Source of the DNA: Halomonas cerina
Lineage (GTDB): Bacteria > Pseudomonadota > Gammaproteobacteria > Pseudomonadales > Halomonadaceae
NCBI RefSeq assembly: GCF_014192215.1
Contig: NZ_JACHXP010000015.1
Location: 30,984 to 94,983 of the forward strand
Direction: 5' to 3'
DNA: 64,000 bases
The number at the start of each line of letters is the position of its first letter. The first letter of the stretch is position 1. A program made the translations under genes and the position numbers. Shown here one piece after another: positions 53,571-61,919 of this stretch. Below the pieces are notes generated by a model, which ran no database searches, was not told where the DNA came from, and saw nothing but the letters and a program-made list of their open reading frames with translations.

Positions 53571-54533
53571 ATGCTGGTTCCCTTCCTCGTCGTCATCCTC
53601 GGCCTCGCCGGCCTGACGTGGAGTGCTGACCGCTTCGTCGGTGCCGCCGCCGCTACCGCCTGGCGAGCCGGCATGAGCACGCTGCTGGTGGGCATGACCA
53701 TCGTCTCCCTCGGCACCTCGGCCCCGGAGATCATCGTCTCGGTGATGGCGTCCCTGGATGGCGCCCCGAACCTGGCCACCGGCAACGCGCTAGGCTCCAA
53801 TATTGCCAATATCGCCATGGTGCTGGGGGTGACGGCGCTGGTCGTCCCGATCCCCGTGCGCTTCTCCATCGTGCGCCGCGAGCTGCCGCTGCTGCTGGGA
53901 GGCACAGGGCTGGCCGGCTATGCCCTGGCCAACGGCCACCTGGACCGCCTCGATGGCCTGCTACTGCTCCTGCTGCTGGGATTCAGTCTGTGGTGGCTGT
54001 TCTGCGCCGATGCTCCCGACGAGACGCAGCACGAGGGCATCCCCGGCATGCCGCTGTGGCAAGCCCTGGCCTGGCTCGTCGGCACCCTGGCGATCATGGG
54101 GGCGAGCTCCCGCGTCCTGGTCTGGGGGGCCAGTGAGTTGGCGCGTGGGTTGGGCGTCAGCGAGCTGATCATCGGACTGACCGTGATAGCCATCGGTACC
54201 AGTCTGCCGGAACTCGCGGCCTGTGTGGCCAGCGCCCTGAAACGCCATCACGACCTGGCCATCGGCAACGTGATCGGCTCCAACCTCTTCAACATGCTCG
54301 CCGTGCTGCCGATGCCGGCTCTGCTCGCGCCCGGCGCCACCGACCCGGCCGCCGCCGGACGCGACTACCCGGTGATGCTGCTGCTCACCCTGGCCCTGGG
54401 CGCGCTGCTGCTGTGGAATCGACGAGGCTACCTGAACCGACTGCCAGGCGCCCTGCTGGTCCTGGCCTACCTCGCCTACCTGGCCAGGCTGGGTAGCGCC
54501 GGCGCCATGGCGGGAGGCTGCCCCCTTGAGTGA
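53571..54533 (+). CDS. yrbG: Calcium/sodium antiporter (YrbG family)
   Basis: The 320-residue membrane protein has two inverted CaCA repeats, each with the ion-binding motif: IVSLGTSAPEIIVSVMASLD with GNALGSNIANI, and IAIGTSLPELAACVAS with GNVIGSNLFNM. It is predicted to exchange calcium and sodium. It is divergent from mlaF and followed by kdsD with a short overlap, as in E. coli yrbG-kdsD. Confidence 0.93.
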   Translation: MLVPFLVVILGLAGLTWSADRFVGAAAATAWRAGMSTLLVGMTIVSLGTSAPEIIVSVMASLDGAPNLATGNALGSNIANIAMVLGVTALVVPIPVRFSIVRRELPLLLGGTGLAGYALANGHLDRLDGLLLLLLLGFSLWWLFCADAPDETQHEGIPGMPLWQALAWLVGTLAIMGASSRVLVWGASELARGLGVSELIIGLTVIAIGTSLPELAACVASALKRHHDLAIGNVIGSNLFNMLAVLPMPALLAPGATDPAAAGRDYPVMLLLTLALGALLLWNRRGYLNRLPGALLVLAYLAYLARLGSAGAMAGGCPLE

Positions 54534-55557
54534 AACCGCGCAACAGGCAACAATCTCCGTCATGACCGATGAAACGCACTCCCCGGCCGGCACCTCTCCC
54601 CTGCGCGACAGCGCACGGCGCACCCTCGAGCTCGAACAGCAGGCCATCGCCGCTCTGTGCGAGCGGCTGGATGCCCACTTCGATCGCGCCTGCGAGCTGA
54701 TCCTCGCCTGCCGCGGGCGAGTAATCGTGACCGGCATGGGCAAGTCCGGCCATGTCGCCGGCAAGATCGCCGCCACCCTGGCCAGCACCGGGACCCCGGC
54801 CTTCTTCGTCCATCCCGGGGAGGCCAGCCACGGCGACCTGGGCATGATCACCCCCGGCGATGTGGTACTGGCCCTGTCGAACTCCGGCGAGACCGCCGAG
54901 GTCACCGCCCTGCTACCGCTGCTCAAGCGGCTGGGCACCCCCTTGATCAGCATGACCGGACGCTCCGGTTCGACCCTGGGACGGCATGCCGACGCCCATC
55001 TGGACGCCGGCGTCGAGCGCGAGGCCTGTCCACTGGACCTGGCCCCCACCTCGTCCACCACCGCCGCCCTGGCGCTGGGCGATGCCCTGGCCGTCGCCCT
55101 GCTCGAGAGCCGCGGCTTCACCGCCGAGGACTTCGCCCGGTCCCACCCGGGTGGTAGCCTGGGCAAGCGGTTGCTGCTCAAGGTTTCGGACCTGATGCAT
55201 CAGGGCAACCGCCTGCCCCAGGTATCCCTCGGCAGCCCGTTACGCGACGCCCTGCTCGAGATCACCCGCCAGGGGCTCGGCTTCACCTGCGTTACCGACG
55301 AGGACGGCCGGCTGGCCGGGGTCTACACCGACGGTGACCTGCGCCGCACCCTGGATCAGCACGGCGACCTGCATGCCCTGCGGGTCGACGATGTCATGAC
55401 CGTGCCGGGCAAGCGCATCGCCCCCGACACCCTGGCTGCCGAGGCGGTCCGCCTCATGGAAGACAACCGCATCACCGCGCTGGCCGTGGTGGACCCCGAC
55501 GGCCGCCCGGTCGGCGCCCTGCACATGCACGATCTGCTGGCCAGCGGCGTCATCTGA
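54526..55557 (+). CDS. kdsD: D-arabinose 5-phosphate isomerase
   Basis: The SIS domain (VIVTGMGKSGHVAGKIAATLASTGTPAFFVHPGEASHGDLG, LALSNSGETAEV) is followed by two CBS domains. It makes arabinose-5-phosphate for Kdo synthesis. I place the start at TTG 54526 (343 residues) because GGGAGG stands eight bases upstream and the start overlaps the yrbG stop. The ATG at 54562 (331 residues) has no clear ribosome site but would retain all conserved residues. Confidence 0.95.
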   Translation: MSETAQQATISVMTDETHSPAGTSPLRDSARRTLELEQQAIAALCERLDAHFDRACELILACRGRVIVTGMGKSGHVAGKIAATLASTGTPAFFVHPGEASHGDLGMITPGDVVLALSNSGETAEVTALLPLLKRLGTPLISMTGRSGSTLGRHADAHLDAGVEREACPLDLAPTSSTTAALALGDALAVALLESRGFTAEDFARSHPGGSLGKRLLLKVSDLMHQGNRLPQVSLGSPLRDALLEITRQGLGFTCVTDEDGRLAGVYTDGDLRRTLDQHGDLHALRVDDVMTVPGKRIAPDTLAAEAVRLMEDNRITALAVVDPDGRPVGALHMHDLLASGVI

Positions 55558-55578
55558 CCTCTACGACAAGGACCCCCC

Positions 55579-56136
55579 ATGTCTTTCGATTCCCCCCTGC
55601 TCGACCCCCAGCTCGTCGACCGCCTGCGCCGCCTGCGCCTGCTCGCTCTGGATGTCGACGGCGTGCTCACCGACGGCCGCCTCTACTTCCAGGCCGACGG
55701 CATCGAGATCAAGGCCTTCCATACCCACGACGGCCACGGCATCAAGCTGCTGCAGCGGGCCGGCATCCAGGTGGTCCTGATCACGGGCCGTGATTCCCCC
55801 ATCGTCAGTCGACGCGCCGCGGCACTCGGTGTGGTGCATGTGATGCAAGGCGTCGAGAAGAAGCTGCCCGCCCTGCAGCAGCTCTGCACCCGGCTCGACC
55901 TCGACCTCGAGCAAGTGGCCTTCTGCGGTGATGACATGCCGGACGTGGGTGCCATGAAACGCGCCGGCATCGGCATCAGCGTGCCTGGCGCGCCGAGCTA
56001 CATTCGCAAGCATGCCGACTGGGTTACCGAGCGTCCCGGCGGCCACGGCGCGGTACGCGAGATCTGCGACACCCTGCTGCAGGCCCAGGGCCACTGGGAC
56101 GCGGTACTGGATACCTACCTCCATGGGCAGGGCTGA
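55579..56136 (+). CDS. kdsC: 3-deoxy-D-manno-octulosonate 8-phosphate phosphatase
   Basis: The 185-residue HAD-family phosphatase has the nucleophile motif LLALDVDGVLTDGRLYF, the second motif LITGRDSPIVSRRA, and the metal-binding FCGDDMPDVGAM. It dephosphorylates Kdo-8-phosphate. It is 21 bp after kdsD and starts 6 bp before lptC, within a Kdo and LPS-transport cluster. Confidence 0.97.
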   Translation: MSFDSPLLDPQLVDRLRRLRLLALDVDGVLTDGRLYFQADGIEIKAFHTHDGHGIKLLQRAGIQVVLITGRDSPIVSRRAAALGVVHVMQGVEKKLPALQQLCTRLDLDLEQVAFCGDDMPDVGAMKRAGIGISVPGAPSYIRKHADWVTERPGGHGAVREICDTLLQAQGHWDAVLDTYLHGQG

Positions 56137-56142
56137 TCGCGC

Positions 56143-56727
56143 ATGACCCTACCGCGTCTCTCGTATCGGGTCTGGCTGTTCCTGCTGTTGCTGGCCCTGG
56201 GGGGCGGCCTGGCGCTGCTCGACATGCGTGACACCCCCCCGCCAGGCCCCGTGCCGCGGGATGCCGCCGGCGAGCCCGACTACTACCTAGAGGAGGCGCG
56301 GCTGACCCGCTTCGATGCCGCGGGGCGCCCTCATCAGCAGCTGACGACGCCGCGTCTGGTGCATACTCCCCAAGACGACGTGACCCGTCTCGAGGCGCCA
56401 CGGGCGCGCCTGATCGATGCGTCGCAGCGCGTATGGCTGGCCCACGGCGATACCGGCACTCTGGGTGCCGGCGGCAACCCGCTGACCCTGACGGGCCATG
56501 CACAGCTCGAGGCTCCCGCGGAGCGCTGGCACCTGGCGACCGAGATCCTGCATTACGATGCCGATGCCGGACACGCCTGGAGCGAGACGCCCGTGGTTCT
56601 GCGCCAGCCGCCGCAGACGATGCGCGCGGAGCGCTTCGATGCCTGGATCGATGACAGCCGCGCGCGCTTGACCGACAATGTGCGCGGCCACCATCCGCCT
56701 GAGCCCCGAGAGGAGCCCGCCTCATGA
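56143..56727 (+). CDS. lptC: LPS export ABC transporter periplasmic protein LptC
   Basis: The 194-residue protein has an N-terminal membrane helix at residues 8-26 (VWLFLLLLALGGGLALL). A beta-jellyroll periplasmic domain follows (DYYLEEARLTRFDAAGRPHQQ, ETPVVLRQPPQTMRAERFDAWI). It receives LPS from LptBFG and hands it to LptA. Its stop overlaps the lptA start by 4 bp. Confidence 0.92.
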   Translation: MTLPRLSYRVWLFLLLLALGGGLALLDMRDTPPPGPVPRDAAGEPDYYLEEARLTRFDAAGRPHQQLTTPRLVHTPQDDVTRLEAPRARLIDASQRVWLAHGDTGTLGAGGNPLTLTGHAQLEAPAERWHLATEILHYDADAGHAWSETPVVLRQPPQTMRAERFDAWIDDSRARLTDNVRGHHPPEPREEPAS

Positions 56728-57254
56728 AGCGACCCGTACGCGCGTCCCTGCTGGCCCTGAGCCTCTTCCTCCTAGCCCTGGCCGTCCTGCCGGCCTGGGC
56801 CCTGGAGGGGGACGCCAGCGCCCCCATCGAGGTGGTGGCCGATCGGCTGGACCTGGATGACCGCGCCGGTACCGCGGTCTATCGCGGCGATGTCGAGATC
56901 CGCCAGGGCAGCATGCGGCTCACCGGTGAACGGGTCGAGATCCAGCGCAATGCGGCGGGCCAGCTGACCCGAGCCACGGCCACCGGCGAGCGCGCCTACC
57001 TCGAGCAGAAACCGGCGCCTGACGAGCCCTTGGTGCGCGGTTGGGGCCGCACCGTGATCTACCACGTCGCCGAGCGGCGCATCGAGCTGATCGACCGGGC
57101 CGAGCTCCATCAGGGCGGCGATACCTTCGACGGTGGTTACCTGGAGTACTTTCTCGACCGTCGCGTGGTCCAGGCACGCGCCGAGGCCGAGGGGGTCCAG
57201 GACCGCCAGCGGGTACGCATGACCCTCGAGCCGGAGCGACAGGAGAATCCATGA
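56724..57254 (+). CDS. lptA: LPS transport periplasmic protein LptA
   Basis: The 176-residue protein has a signal peptide cleaved near residue 26 (LPAWA). The OstA/LptA domain is shown by [39 protein letters not shown] and [18 protein letters not shown]. It forms the bridge that carries LPS across the periplasm. It overlaps lptC and lptB by 4 bp each. Confidence 0.95.
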   Translation: MKRPVRASLLALSLFLLALAVLPAWALEGDASAPIEVVADRLDLDDRAGTAVYRGDVEIRQGSMRLTGERVEIQRNAAGQLTRATATGERAYLEQKPAPDEPLVRGWGRTVIYHVAERRIELIDRAELHQGGDTFDGGYLEYFLDRRVVQARAEAEGVQDRQRVRMTLEPERQENP

Positions 57255-57976
57255 AGACCCTTCGTGCCCGGCACCTGGCCAAGAGCTACAAGCGGCGTCG
57301 CGTGGTCCAGGATATCAGCCTGACCATTGGGCAGGGCCATATCGTCGGCCTGCTCGGTCCCAATGGGGCCGGCAAGACCACCTCCTTCTACATGATTGTG
57401 GGCCTGCTGCGCGCCGACGCCGGCGAGGTGGCCATCGACGACCTGGATCTCTCCCGGGCCGCCATGCACGAGCGGGCTCGCGCCGGCATCGGCTATCTGC
57501 CCCAGGAAGCCTCGATCTTCCGCAAGCTCTCCGTCGCCGACAACATCATGGCCATCCTCGAGACCCGGCGAGACCTTGATCGCATCGGCCGCAAGGCGCG
57601 TCTGGAGAAGCTGCTCGAGGACTTCCATGTCACCCATATCCGCGACAACCTCGGGATGAGCCTGTCCGGGGGCGAGCGCCGTCGGGTGGAGATCGCCCGG
57701 GCACTCGCCACCGAGCCCTCCTTCATCCTGCTCGACGAGCCCTTCGCCGGGGTCGACCCCATCTCGGTCGGCGAGATCAAGAGCATCATTCGCCAGCTCA
57801 AGGCCCGCGACATCGGCGTGCTAATCACCGACCACAATGTCCGCGAGACGCTGGACATCTGCGACCATGCCTACATCGTCGGTGACGGTCAGATCATCGC
57901 CGACGGCAATGCACAGGCGATCCTGGCCAATCAGCGTGTCCGGGAGGTCTACCTGGGCCAGGACTTCAGGCTTTGA
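57251..57976 (+). CDS. lptB: LPS export ABC transporter ATP-binding protein LptB
   Basis: The protein has 241 residues from the ATG at 57251, which overlaps the lptA stop (ATGA), with AGGAGAA upstream. Walker A is [17 protein letters not shown], the signature [16 protein letters not shown] and Walker [19 protein letters not shown], the LptB hallmark. It powers LptFG, whose genes lie elsewhere. Confidence 0.97.
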   Translation: MKTLRARHLAKSYKRRRVVQDISLTIGQGHIVGLLGPNGAGKTTSFYMIVGLLRADAGEVAIDDLDLSRAAMHERARAGIGYLPQEASIFRKLSVADNIMAILETRRDLDRIGRKARLEKLLEDFHVTHIRDNLGMSLSGGERRRVEIARALATEPSFILLDEPFAGVDPISVGEIKSIIRQLKARDIGVLITDHNVRETLDICDHAYIVGDGQIIADGNAQAILANQRVREVYLGQDFRL

Positions 57977-58042
57977 GGCCTGACCATGCGCCAACCCACT
58001 GATCTAAAGCAATGCCGGCCCAAAAGGCATGGAAATTGCGCA

Positions 58043-58058
58043 TGGCATGCAACTTGCA
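58043..58058 (+). promoter_or_regulatory. Candidate sigma-54 (RpoN) promoter upstream of rpoN
   Basis: TGGCATGCAACTTGCA fits the -24/-12 consensus TGGCAYRNNNNTTGCW, with GG and GC separated by exactly 10 bp. It lies 72 bp before the rpoN ATG, in the lptB-rpoN gap. It may direct or occlude rpoN transcription by its own product. Confidence 0.55.
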
Positions 58059-58130
58059 GAAAATCGACTTGCATGCCGCTCCCTGCGGGACTAGGGTGAG
58101 AGCTTTCCGGCAGTTCGAGTGGTTTCTCCC

Positions 58131-59546
58131 ATGGCCTTGAAGGCGTCCCTTCAGCTGCGGGTCGGCACCCAGCTGACCATGACCCCCCAACTGCAGCAGG
58201 CTATCGCGCTGCTGCAGCTCTCCACCCTGGACCTCCGCCAGGAGATCCAGCAGGCGCTGGAGTCCAATCCCATGCTCGAGCTCGAGGAAGAGTTTGGCGA
58301 GATGGCGGTGAGCGAGGCCACCGAAGAGACATGGTCCAGCGAGATTCCCGAGCAACTCACCACCGACAGCGAGTGGTCCGACACCTATCAGGACCTGGCC
58401 CCATCCGGTGGCAGCGGCGAGGGACCGGATTTCGAGCGCCAGGCCGCCGGCCAGAGCCTGCAGGGCCACCTGGCCTGGCAGCTGGCCATGACCGACCTGG
58501 ACGCGCGCCAGCGACTCATCGCCGAGAGCCTCATCGATGCCGTCAACGCCGACGGCTACCTGGCACAGTCCCTCGAGGAACTGCGCGACGGGCTTCGCGA
58601 CCAGGGCCTCGAGGGCCTCAAGACCCGCGAGGTGGAGCAGGTGCTGATGCGTCTGCAGCAATTCGAGCCCACCGGCATCTTCGCCCGGGACCTGCACGAG
58701 TGCCTGATACTGCAGCTCGCCAGCCTGCCCGACGATACGCCGCTGCTGCCCCAGGCCCGGCGCCTGGTGCGCCAGTTCCTCGAGGCCCTGGCGGGAAATG
58801 ACCGACGCCTGCTGAAACGACGCCTGGGCCTCGAGGACGATGCCCTGGACGCGGTGATCCAGCTGATCCGCCACCTCGACCCGCGCCCGGGCAGCGCCTA
58901 TGCCGATAGCCGCAGCGACCATGTCATTCCCGACCTGGTCGTGCGCCAGACGCCCGAGGGCTGGCAGGTAGAGCTGAACCCGGAGGCCATGCCGCGCCTA
59001 CGCATCCAGCCCGATTATGCCGCCTTGATCCGCCGCGCCGACAAGAGCCAGGACAACCAGTTCCTCAAGGACCACCTCCAGGAGGCTCGCTGGCTGCTGA
59101 AGAGCCTGTCGAGCCGCAACGATACCCTGCTGCGGGTCGGACGCGAGATCATGGTCCGCCAGATCGACTTTCTCGAGCAGGGCGAGGAGGCCATGAAGCC
59201 ATTGATCCTGGCCGATATCGCCCAGACCGTGGAGATGCATGAGTCGACAATCTCGCGGGTCACCACCCAGAAGTTCATCCACACGCCGCGCGGCATGTTC
59301 GAGCTCAAGTACTTCTTCTCCAGTCAGGTGGGGGGCGGCGGCGGCGGCGACGCCCACTCCAGCACCGCCATCCGCGCCCGGATCCGCAAGCTGATCCAGG
59401 AGGAACCGCCCCGCAAGCCGCTCTCCGACAGCAAGTTGGTCATGCTGCTGGCCGAGGACGGTATCGAGGTGGCCCGACGCACCGTCGCCAAGTATCGCGA
59501 GGGCATGAATATCCCCTCCTCCAGCGAGCGCAAGCGCCTGCGCTGA
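58131..59546 (+). CDS. rpoN: RNA polymerase sigma-54 factor RpoN
   Basis: The protein has 471 residues from the ATG at 58131 (MALKASLQLRVGTQLTMTPQ). Region I is Gln/Leu-rich (LQQAIALLQLSTLDLRQEIQ), region II acidic. The core-binding domain, the HTH and the C-terminal RpoN box ARRTVAKYRE, which reads the -24 element, follow. It serves nitrogen and many other regulons with enhancer-binding activators. It is followed by hpf, ptsN, rapZ and npr, the classic rpoN locus. Confidence 0.98.
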   Translation: MALKASLQLRVGTQLTMTPQLQQAIALLQLSTLDLRQEIQQALESNPMLELEEEFGEMAVSEATEETWSSEIPEQLTTDSEWSDTYQDLAPSGGSGEGPDFERQAAGQSLQGHLAWQLAMTDLDARQRLIAESLIDAVNADGYLAQSLEELRDGLRDQGLEGLKTREVEQVLMRLQQFEPTGIFARDLHECLILQLASLPDDTPLLPQARRLVRQFLEALAGNDRRLLKRRLGLEDDALDAVIQLIRHLDPRPGSAYADSRSDHVIPDLVVRQTPEGWQVELNPEAMPRLRIQPDYAALIRRADKSQDNQFLKDHLQEARWLLKSLSSRNDTLLRVGREIMVRQIDFLEQGEEAMKPLILADIAQTVEMHESTISRVTTQKFIHTPRGMFELKYFFSSQVGGGGGGDAHSSTAIRARIRKLIQEEPPRKPLSDSKLVMLLAEDGIEVARRTVAKYREGMNIPSSSERKRLR

Positions 59547-59643
59547 TCCTCGACATCCCTGACGCGTCAGCGCCTGTCACGCGGGCCACGCGCGCCTTCG
59601 CGTGAGGGCTAGAGCCCGGCCCGAATCCGTGCAGTACAAGGGG

Positions 59644-59671
59644 TTTGCACGGCCGTAAAAAGGGTTACAAT
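59644..59671 (+). promoter_or_regulatory. Candidate promoter of hpf-ptsN
   Basis: TTTGCA (59644-59649), a 16-bp spacer and TACAAT (59666-59671) lie 33 bp before the hpf start, in the 158-bp rpoN-hpf gap. It would let hpf be expressed apart from rpoN. Confidence 0.5.
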
Positions 59672-59704
59672 CGGATCACCACCCGAAGGACCAAGGAGCG
59701 TGTC

Positions 59705-60013
59705 ATGCAAGTCAACATCACCGGCCATCATGTGGAACTGACCGACGCCCTGCGTGACTATGTGCAAGAGAAGCTGGCCCGCATCGAACGCCACTACGAT
59801 AACATCACCACCGTGCAGGTCACGCTCTCCGTCGAAAAGGAACGCCAGCAAGCGGCCTGCATCCTGCATGCCGCCGGTGCCGATCTCCATGCCGAGGCCG
59901 TTGACGACGACATGTATGCCGCGATCGACGCCCTGGCCGACAAGATGGACCGCCAGTTGGTCAAGCACAAGGAAAAGGCCCAGGCCCGCGCCCAGGGCGC
60001 CGGTGCTCGCTGA
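59705..60013 (+). CDS. hpf: Ribosome hibernation promoting factor, short form
   Basis: The protein has 102 residues from the ATG at 59705 (MQVNITGHHVELTDALRDYV), with AAGGAG upstream. The S30AE fold shows in KLARIERHYDNITTVQVTLS and DMYAAIDALADKMDRQLVKHK. Short HPF helps to form 100S hibernating ribosomes in stationary phase together with RMF. It is 6 bp before ptsN. Confidence 0.96.
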   Translation: MQVNITGHHVELTDALRDYVQEKLARIERHYDNITTVQVTLSVEKERQQAACILHAAGADLHAEAVDDDMYAAIDALADKMDRQLVKHKEKAQARAQGAGAR

Positions 60014-60019
60014 CCCGTC

Positions 60020-60499
60020 ATGACACTGGAAACCATCCTCCCTCCCGAGCGTACCCTCTTCGGCGTGCCAGGGGGCAGCAAGAAACGGGTGCTGGAATTC
60101 TTCAGTACCTTCATCGCCCAGAACACCCCCAGCCTCGACAGCCAGGAAGTCTTCAGCCGTCTGATTGGGCGGGAGCGTCTCGGCAGCACCGGGATCGGTC
60201 ACGGGGTGGCCATTCCTCATGCCCGGAGCCCGCACTGCAAGGCCCCTATCGCCGGCTTCATGAAGCTCGCCGAACCGGTGGACTTCGATGCCATGGACGG
60301 GGAACCCGTGGACCTGGTGTTCGTGCTGTTGGTGCCCGAGGAAGCGGATGACGCCCACCTCGCCCTGCTGGGTGAGGTGGCCGGCATCATGAATGATGCC
60401 GACACCCGTAGCCAGTTGCGGCACTGTACTAGCCAGCGCGACCTGCACGAGCGTCTCATCGAGGCCATCCGGCGACAGGCGCCGCCCGCCCACCAGTGA
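60020..60499 (+). CDS. ptsN: Nitrogen PTS EIIA component PtsN
   Basis: The 159-residue EIIA-fructose-type domain has its phosphorylated His67 in GHGVAIPHARSPH. It receives phosphate from Npr (gene 1 kb downstream) and acts as a regulator, for example of potassium transport and RpoN-linked functions, rather than in sugar uptake. It is cotranscribed with hpf by position. Confidence 0.96.
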   Translation: MTLETILPPERTLFGVPGGSKKRVLEFFSTFIAQNTPSLDSQEVFSRLIGRERLGSTGIGHGVAIPHARSPHCKAPIAGFMKLAEPVDFDAMDGEPVDLVFVLLVPEEADDAHLALLGEVAGIMNDADTRSQLRHCTSQRDLHERLIEAIRRQAPPAHQ

Positions 60500-60553
60500 G
60501 CCGCCCGTCAAGGTGCATCCGGCCCGCCCGTCTATCCGACCAGGAGTCCCGCC

Positions 60554-61465
60554 ATGCAGCTCGTGATCATCAGCGGTCGTTCCGGGTCGGGCAAGTCGAT
60601 CGCCCTGCAGGCGCTGGAGGACACGGGCTTCTACGCCATCGACAACCTGCCGGCCATGCTCCTCGGTCCCTTGGTCGACGAATTGCGCAACGGCCGCTCG
60701 TTGCGCTCCTCCATTGCGGTGAGCATCGACGCACGCAACCTGCCGGACGCCCTCCAGCGTTTTCCGAGCCTGCTGGAGGAGGTTCGGGCCCGAGATATCG
60801 ACTGCCAGGTGGTCTACCTGACCACCGATGCCCGTATCCTGCTGGAGCGCTACTCGGCCACGCGCCGGCGCCACCCCTTGACCCGGGACAGCCACATGAC
60901 CCTGGCCGAGGCGATCGACCGGGAGGAAGAGGCGCTGGCCGAGATCCGCGATCTTGCCGATCTGGTGATCGACACCTCACGCCTCTCGGTCCATGAGCTC
61001 AGGGGGCGCATCGCCGACCAGGTGGGCAGCCACCGGGCCGAAGAACTGACTCTCACCGTGGAGTCGTTCGGCTTCAAGCGTGGCGTGCCTCTGGACGCCG
61101 ATATTGTCTTCGACGCCCGCTGCCTGCCCAACCCCTACTGGGACCCGAGCCTGCGTGACGCCACGGGCCGCGACACCAGCATCATCGCCTTTTTAGACGC
61201 CTACCCGATGGTCGCCGAGATGCACGATGACATCCTGGCCTGGGTCGAGCGCTGGCTGCCGCGCTACCGCGCCAGCCAACGCAGCTACCTGACCGTGGCC
61301 ATCGGCTGTACCGGCGGCCAGCACCGTTCAGTGTATCTGGCCGAGCGGCTCGCCCGGGCGCTGGCCGGCCGGCGACCGGGCGTGCGGCTGCGTCATCGCG
61401 AACTGGGTCTGCAGCGGAACCTGCAGACCGATGCCATGGAAGACTCCGAGAAGGAAGGATGTTGA
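60554..61465 (+). CDS. rapZ: RNase adapter protein RapZ
   Basis: The 303-residue protein has the N-terminal P-loop SGRSGSGKSIALQALED and DNLPAMLL. The C-terminal RNA-binding domain includes FDARCLPNPYWDPSLRDATG and LTVAIGCTGGQHRSVYLAERL. In enterobacteria RapZ directs the small RNA GlmZ to RNase E and so tunes glmS; the sRNA partner is not visible here. It lies between ptsN and npr. Confidence 0.96.
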   Translation: MQLVIISGRSGSGKSIALQALEDTGFYAIDNLPAMLLGPLVDELRNGRSLRSSIAVSIDARNLPDALQRFPSLLEEVRARDIDCQVVYLTTDARILLERYSATRRRHPLTRDSHMTLAEAIDREEEALAEIRDLADLVIDTSRLSVHELRGRIADQVGSHRAEELTLTVESFGFKRGVPLDADIVFDARCLPNPYWDPSLRDATGRDTSIIAFLDAYPMVAEMHDDILAWVERWLPRYRASQRSYLTVAIGCTGGQHRSVYLAERLARALAGRRPGVRLRHRELGLQRNLQTDAMEDSEKEGC

Positions 61466-61468
61466 GGC

Positions 61469-61738
61469 GTGCCGAGCCGTAACCTGACCCTCACTAACAA
61501 GCGGGGCCTGCATGCCCGGGCCGCCACCAAACTGGTGCAGTGTTGCCAGCCCTACGCCGCCCGGGTCACCGTGAGGCGCGGCGAGCAGCAGGCCGAAGCG
61601 AGCAACATCATGTCGCTGCTGATGCTGGCCGCTCCCTGCGGCACCGAACTGACCCTCGAGGCCGAGGGCGAGGACGAGGAAGAGGTCCTGGATGCCCTGG
61701 AGGAGCTGTTCGAGGCCCGTTTCGACGAGGACGCCTGA
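61469..61738 (+). CDS. ptsO: Nitrogen PTS phosphocarrier protein NPr
   Basis: The 89-residue HPr-fold protein begins at GTG 61469, three bases after the rapZ stop. The active His15 lies in TNKRGLHARAATKLVQ, and the second motif is SNIMSLLMLAAPCGTELTLEAEG. It passes phosphate from PtsP to PtsN. A 90-bp polypurine heptad array starts immediately after its stop codon. Confidence 0.96.
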   Translation: MPSRNLTLTNKRGLHARAATKLVQCCQPYAARVTVRRGEQQAEASNIMSLLMLAAPCGTELTLEAEGEDEEEVLDALEELFEARFDEDA

Positions 61739-61740
61739 AG

Positions 61741-61828
61741 AAGAAGGAAGAAGGAAGAAGGAAGAAGGAAGAAGGAAGAAGGAAGAAGGAAGAAGGAAGA
61801 AGGAAGAAGGAAGAAGGAAGAAGGAAGA
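61741..61828. repeat. Heptanucleotide tandem array D, (AAGAAGG)12.6, polypurine
   Basis: Twelve perfect copies plus AAGA begin 2 bp after the ptsO stop, in the convergent gap with pmbA. The + strand is all purine from 61737 to 61828 (92 bases). The array is followed by TTCCTTCTTCC-type segments of opposite sense (61845-61856 and 61872-61883) and by three mini-hairpins. Confidence 0.96.
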
Positions 61829-61857
61829 CAGGCTAGGCGATGCCCTTCCTTCTTCCA

Positions 61858-61919
61858 GGCGCGAAGCGCCGGTCTTCCTTCTTATCGCGGCGTAGCCGCG
61901 TCTCGGGCGCTACGCGCCC
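61858..61919. repeat. Cluster of three GCGNAGC mini-hairpins at the pmbA 3' end
   Basis: The three palindromes are GGCGCGAAGCGCC (61858-61870), CGCGGCGTAGCCGCG (61886-61900) and GGGCGCTACGCGCCC (61905-61919). The first two hold GCGAAGC and GCGTAGC on the + strand; the third holds GCGTAGC on the minus strand. The third includes the pmbA stop codon in its loop and stem. Confidence 0.8.

Noticed and set aside
61692..61895. Open frame encoding repeated KKEEGRR, looking like a charged coiled-coil protein
   Set aside because: It is a translation of array D; a 7-bp unit gives a 7-residue repeat in any frame. It starts inside ptsO and has no ribosome site.
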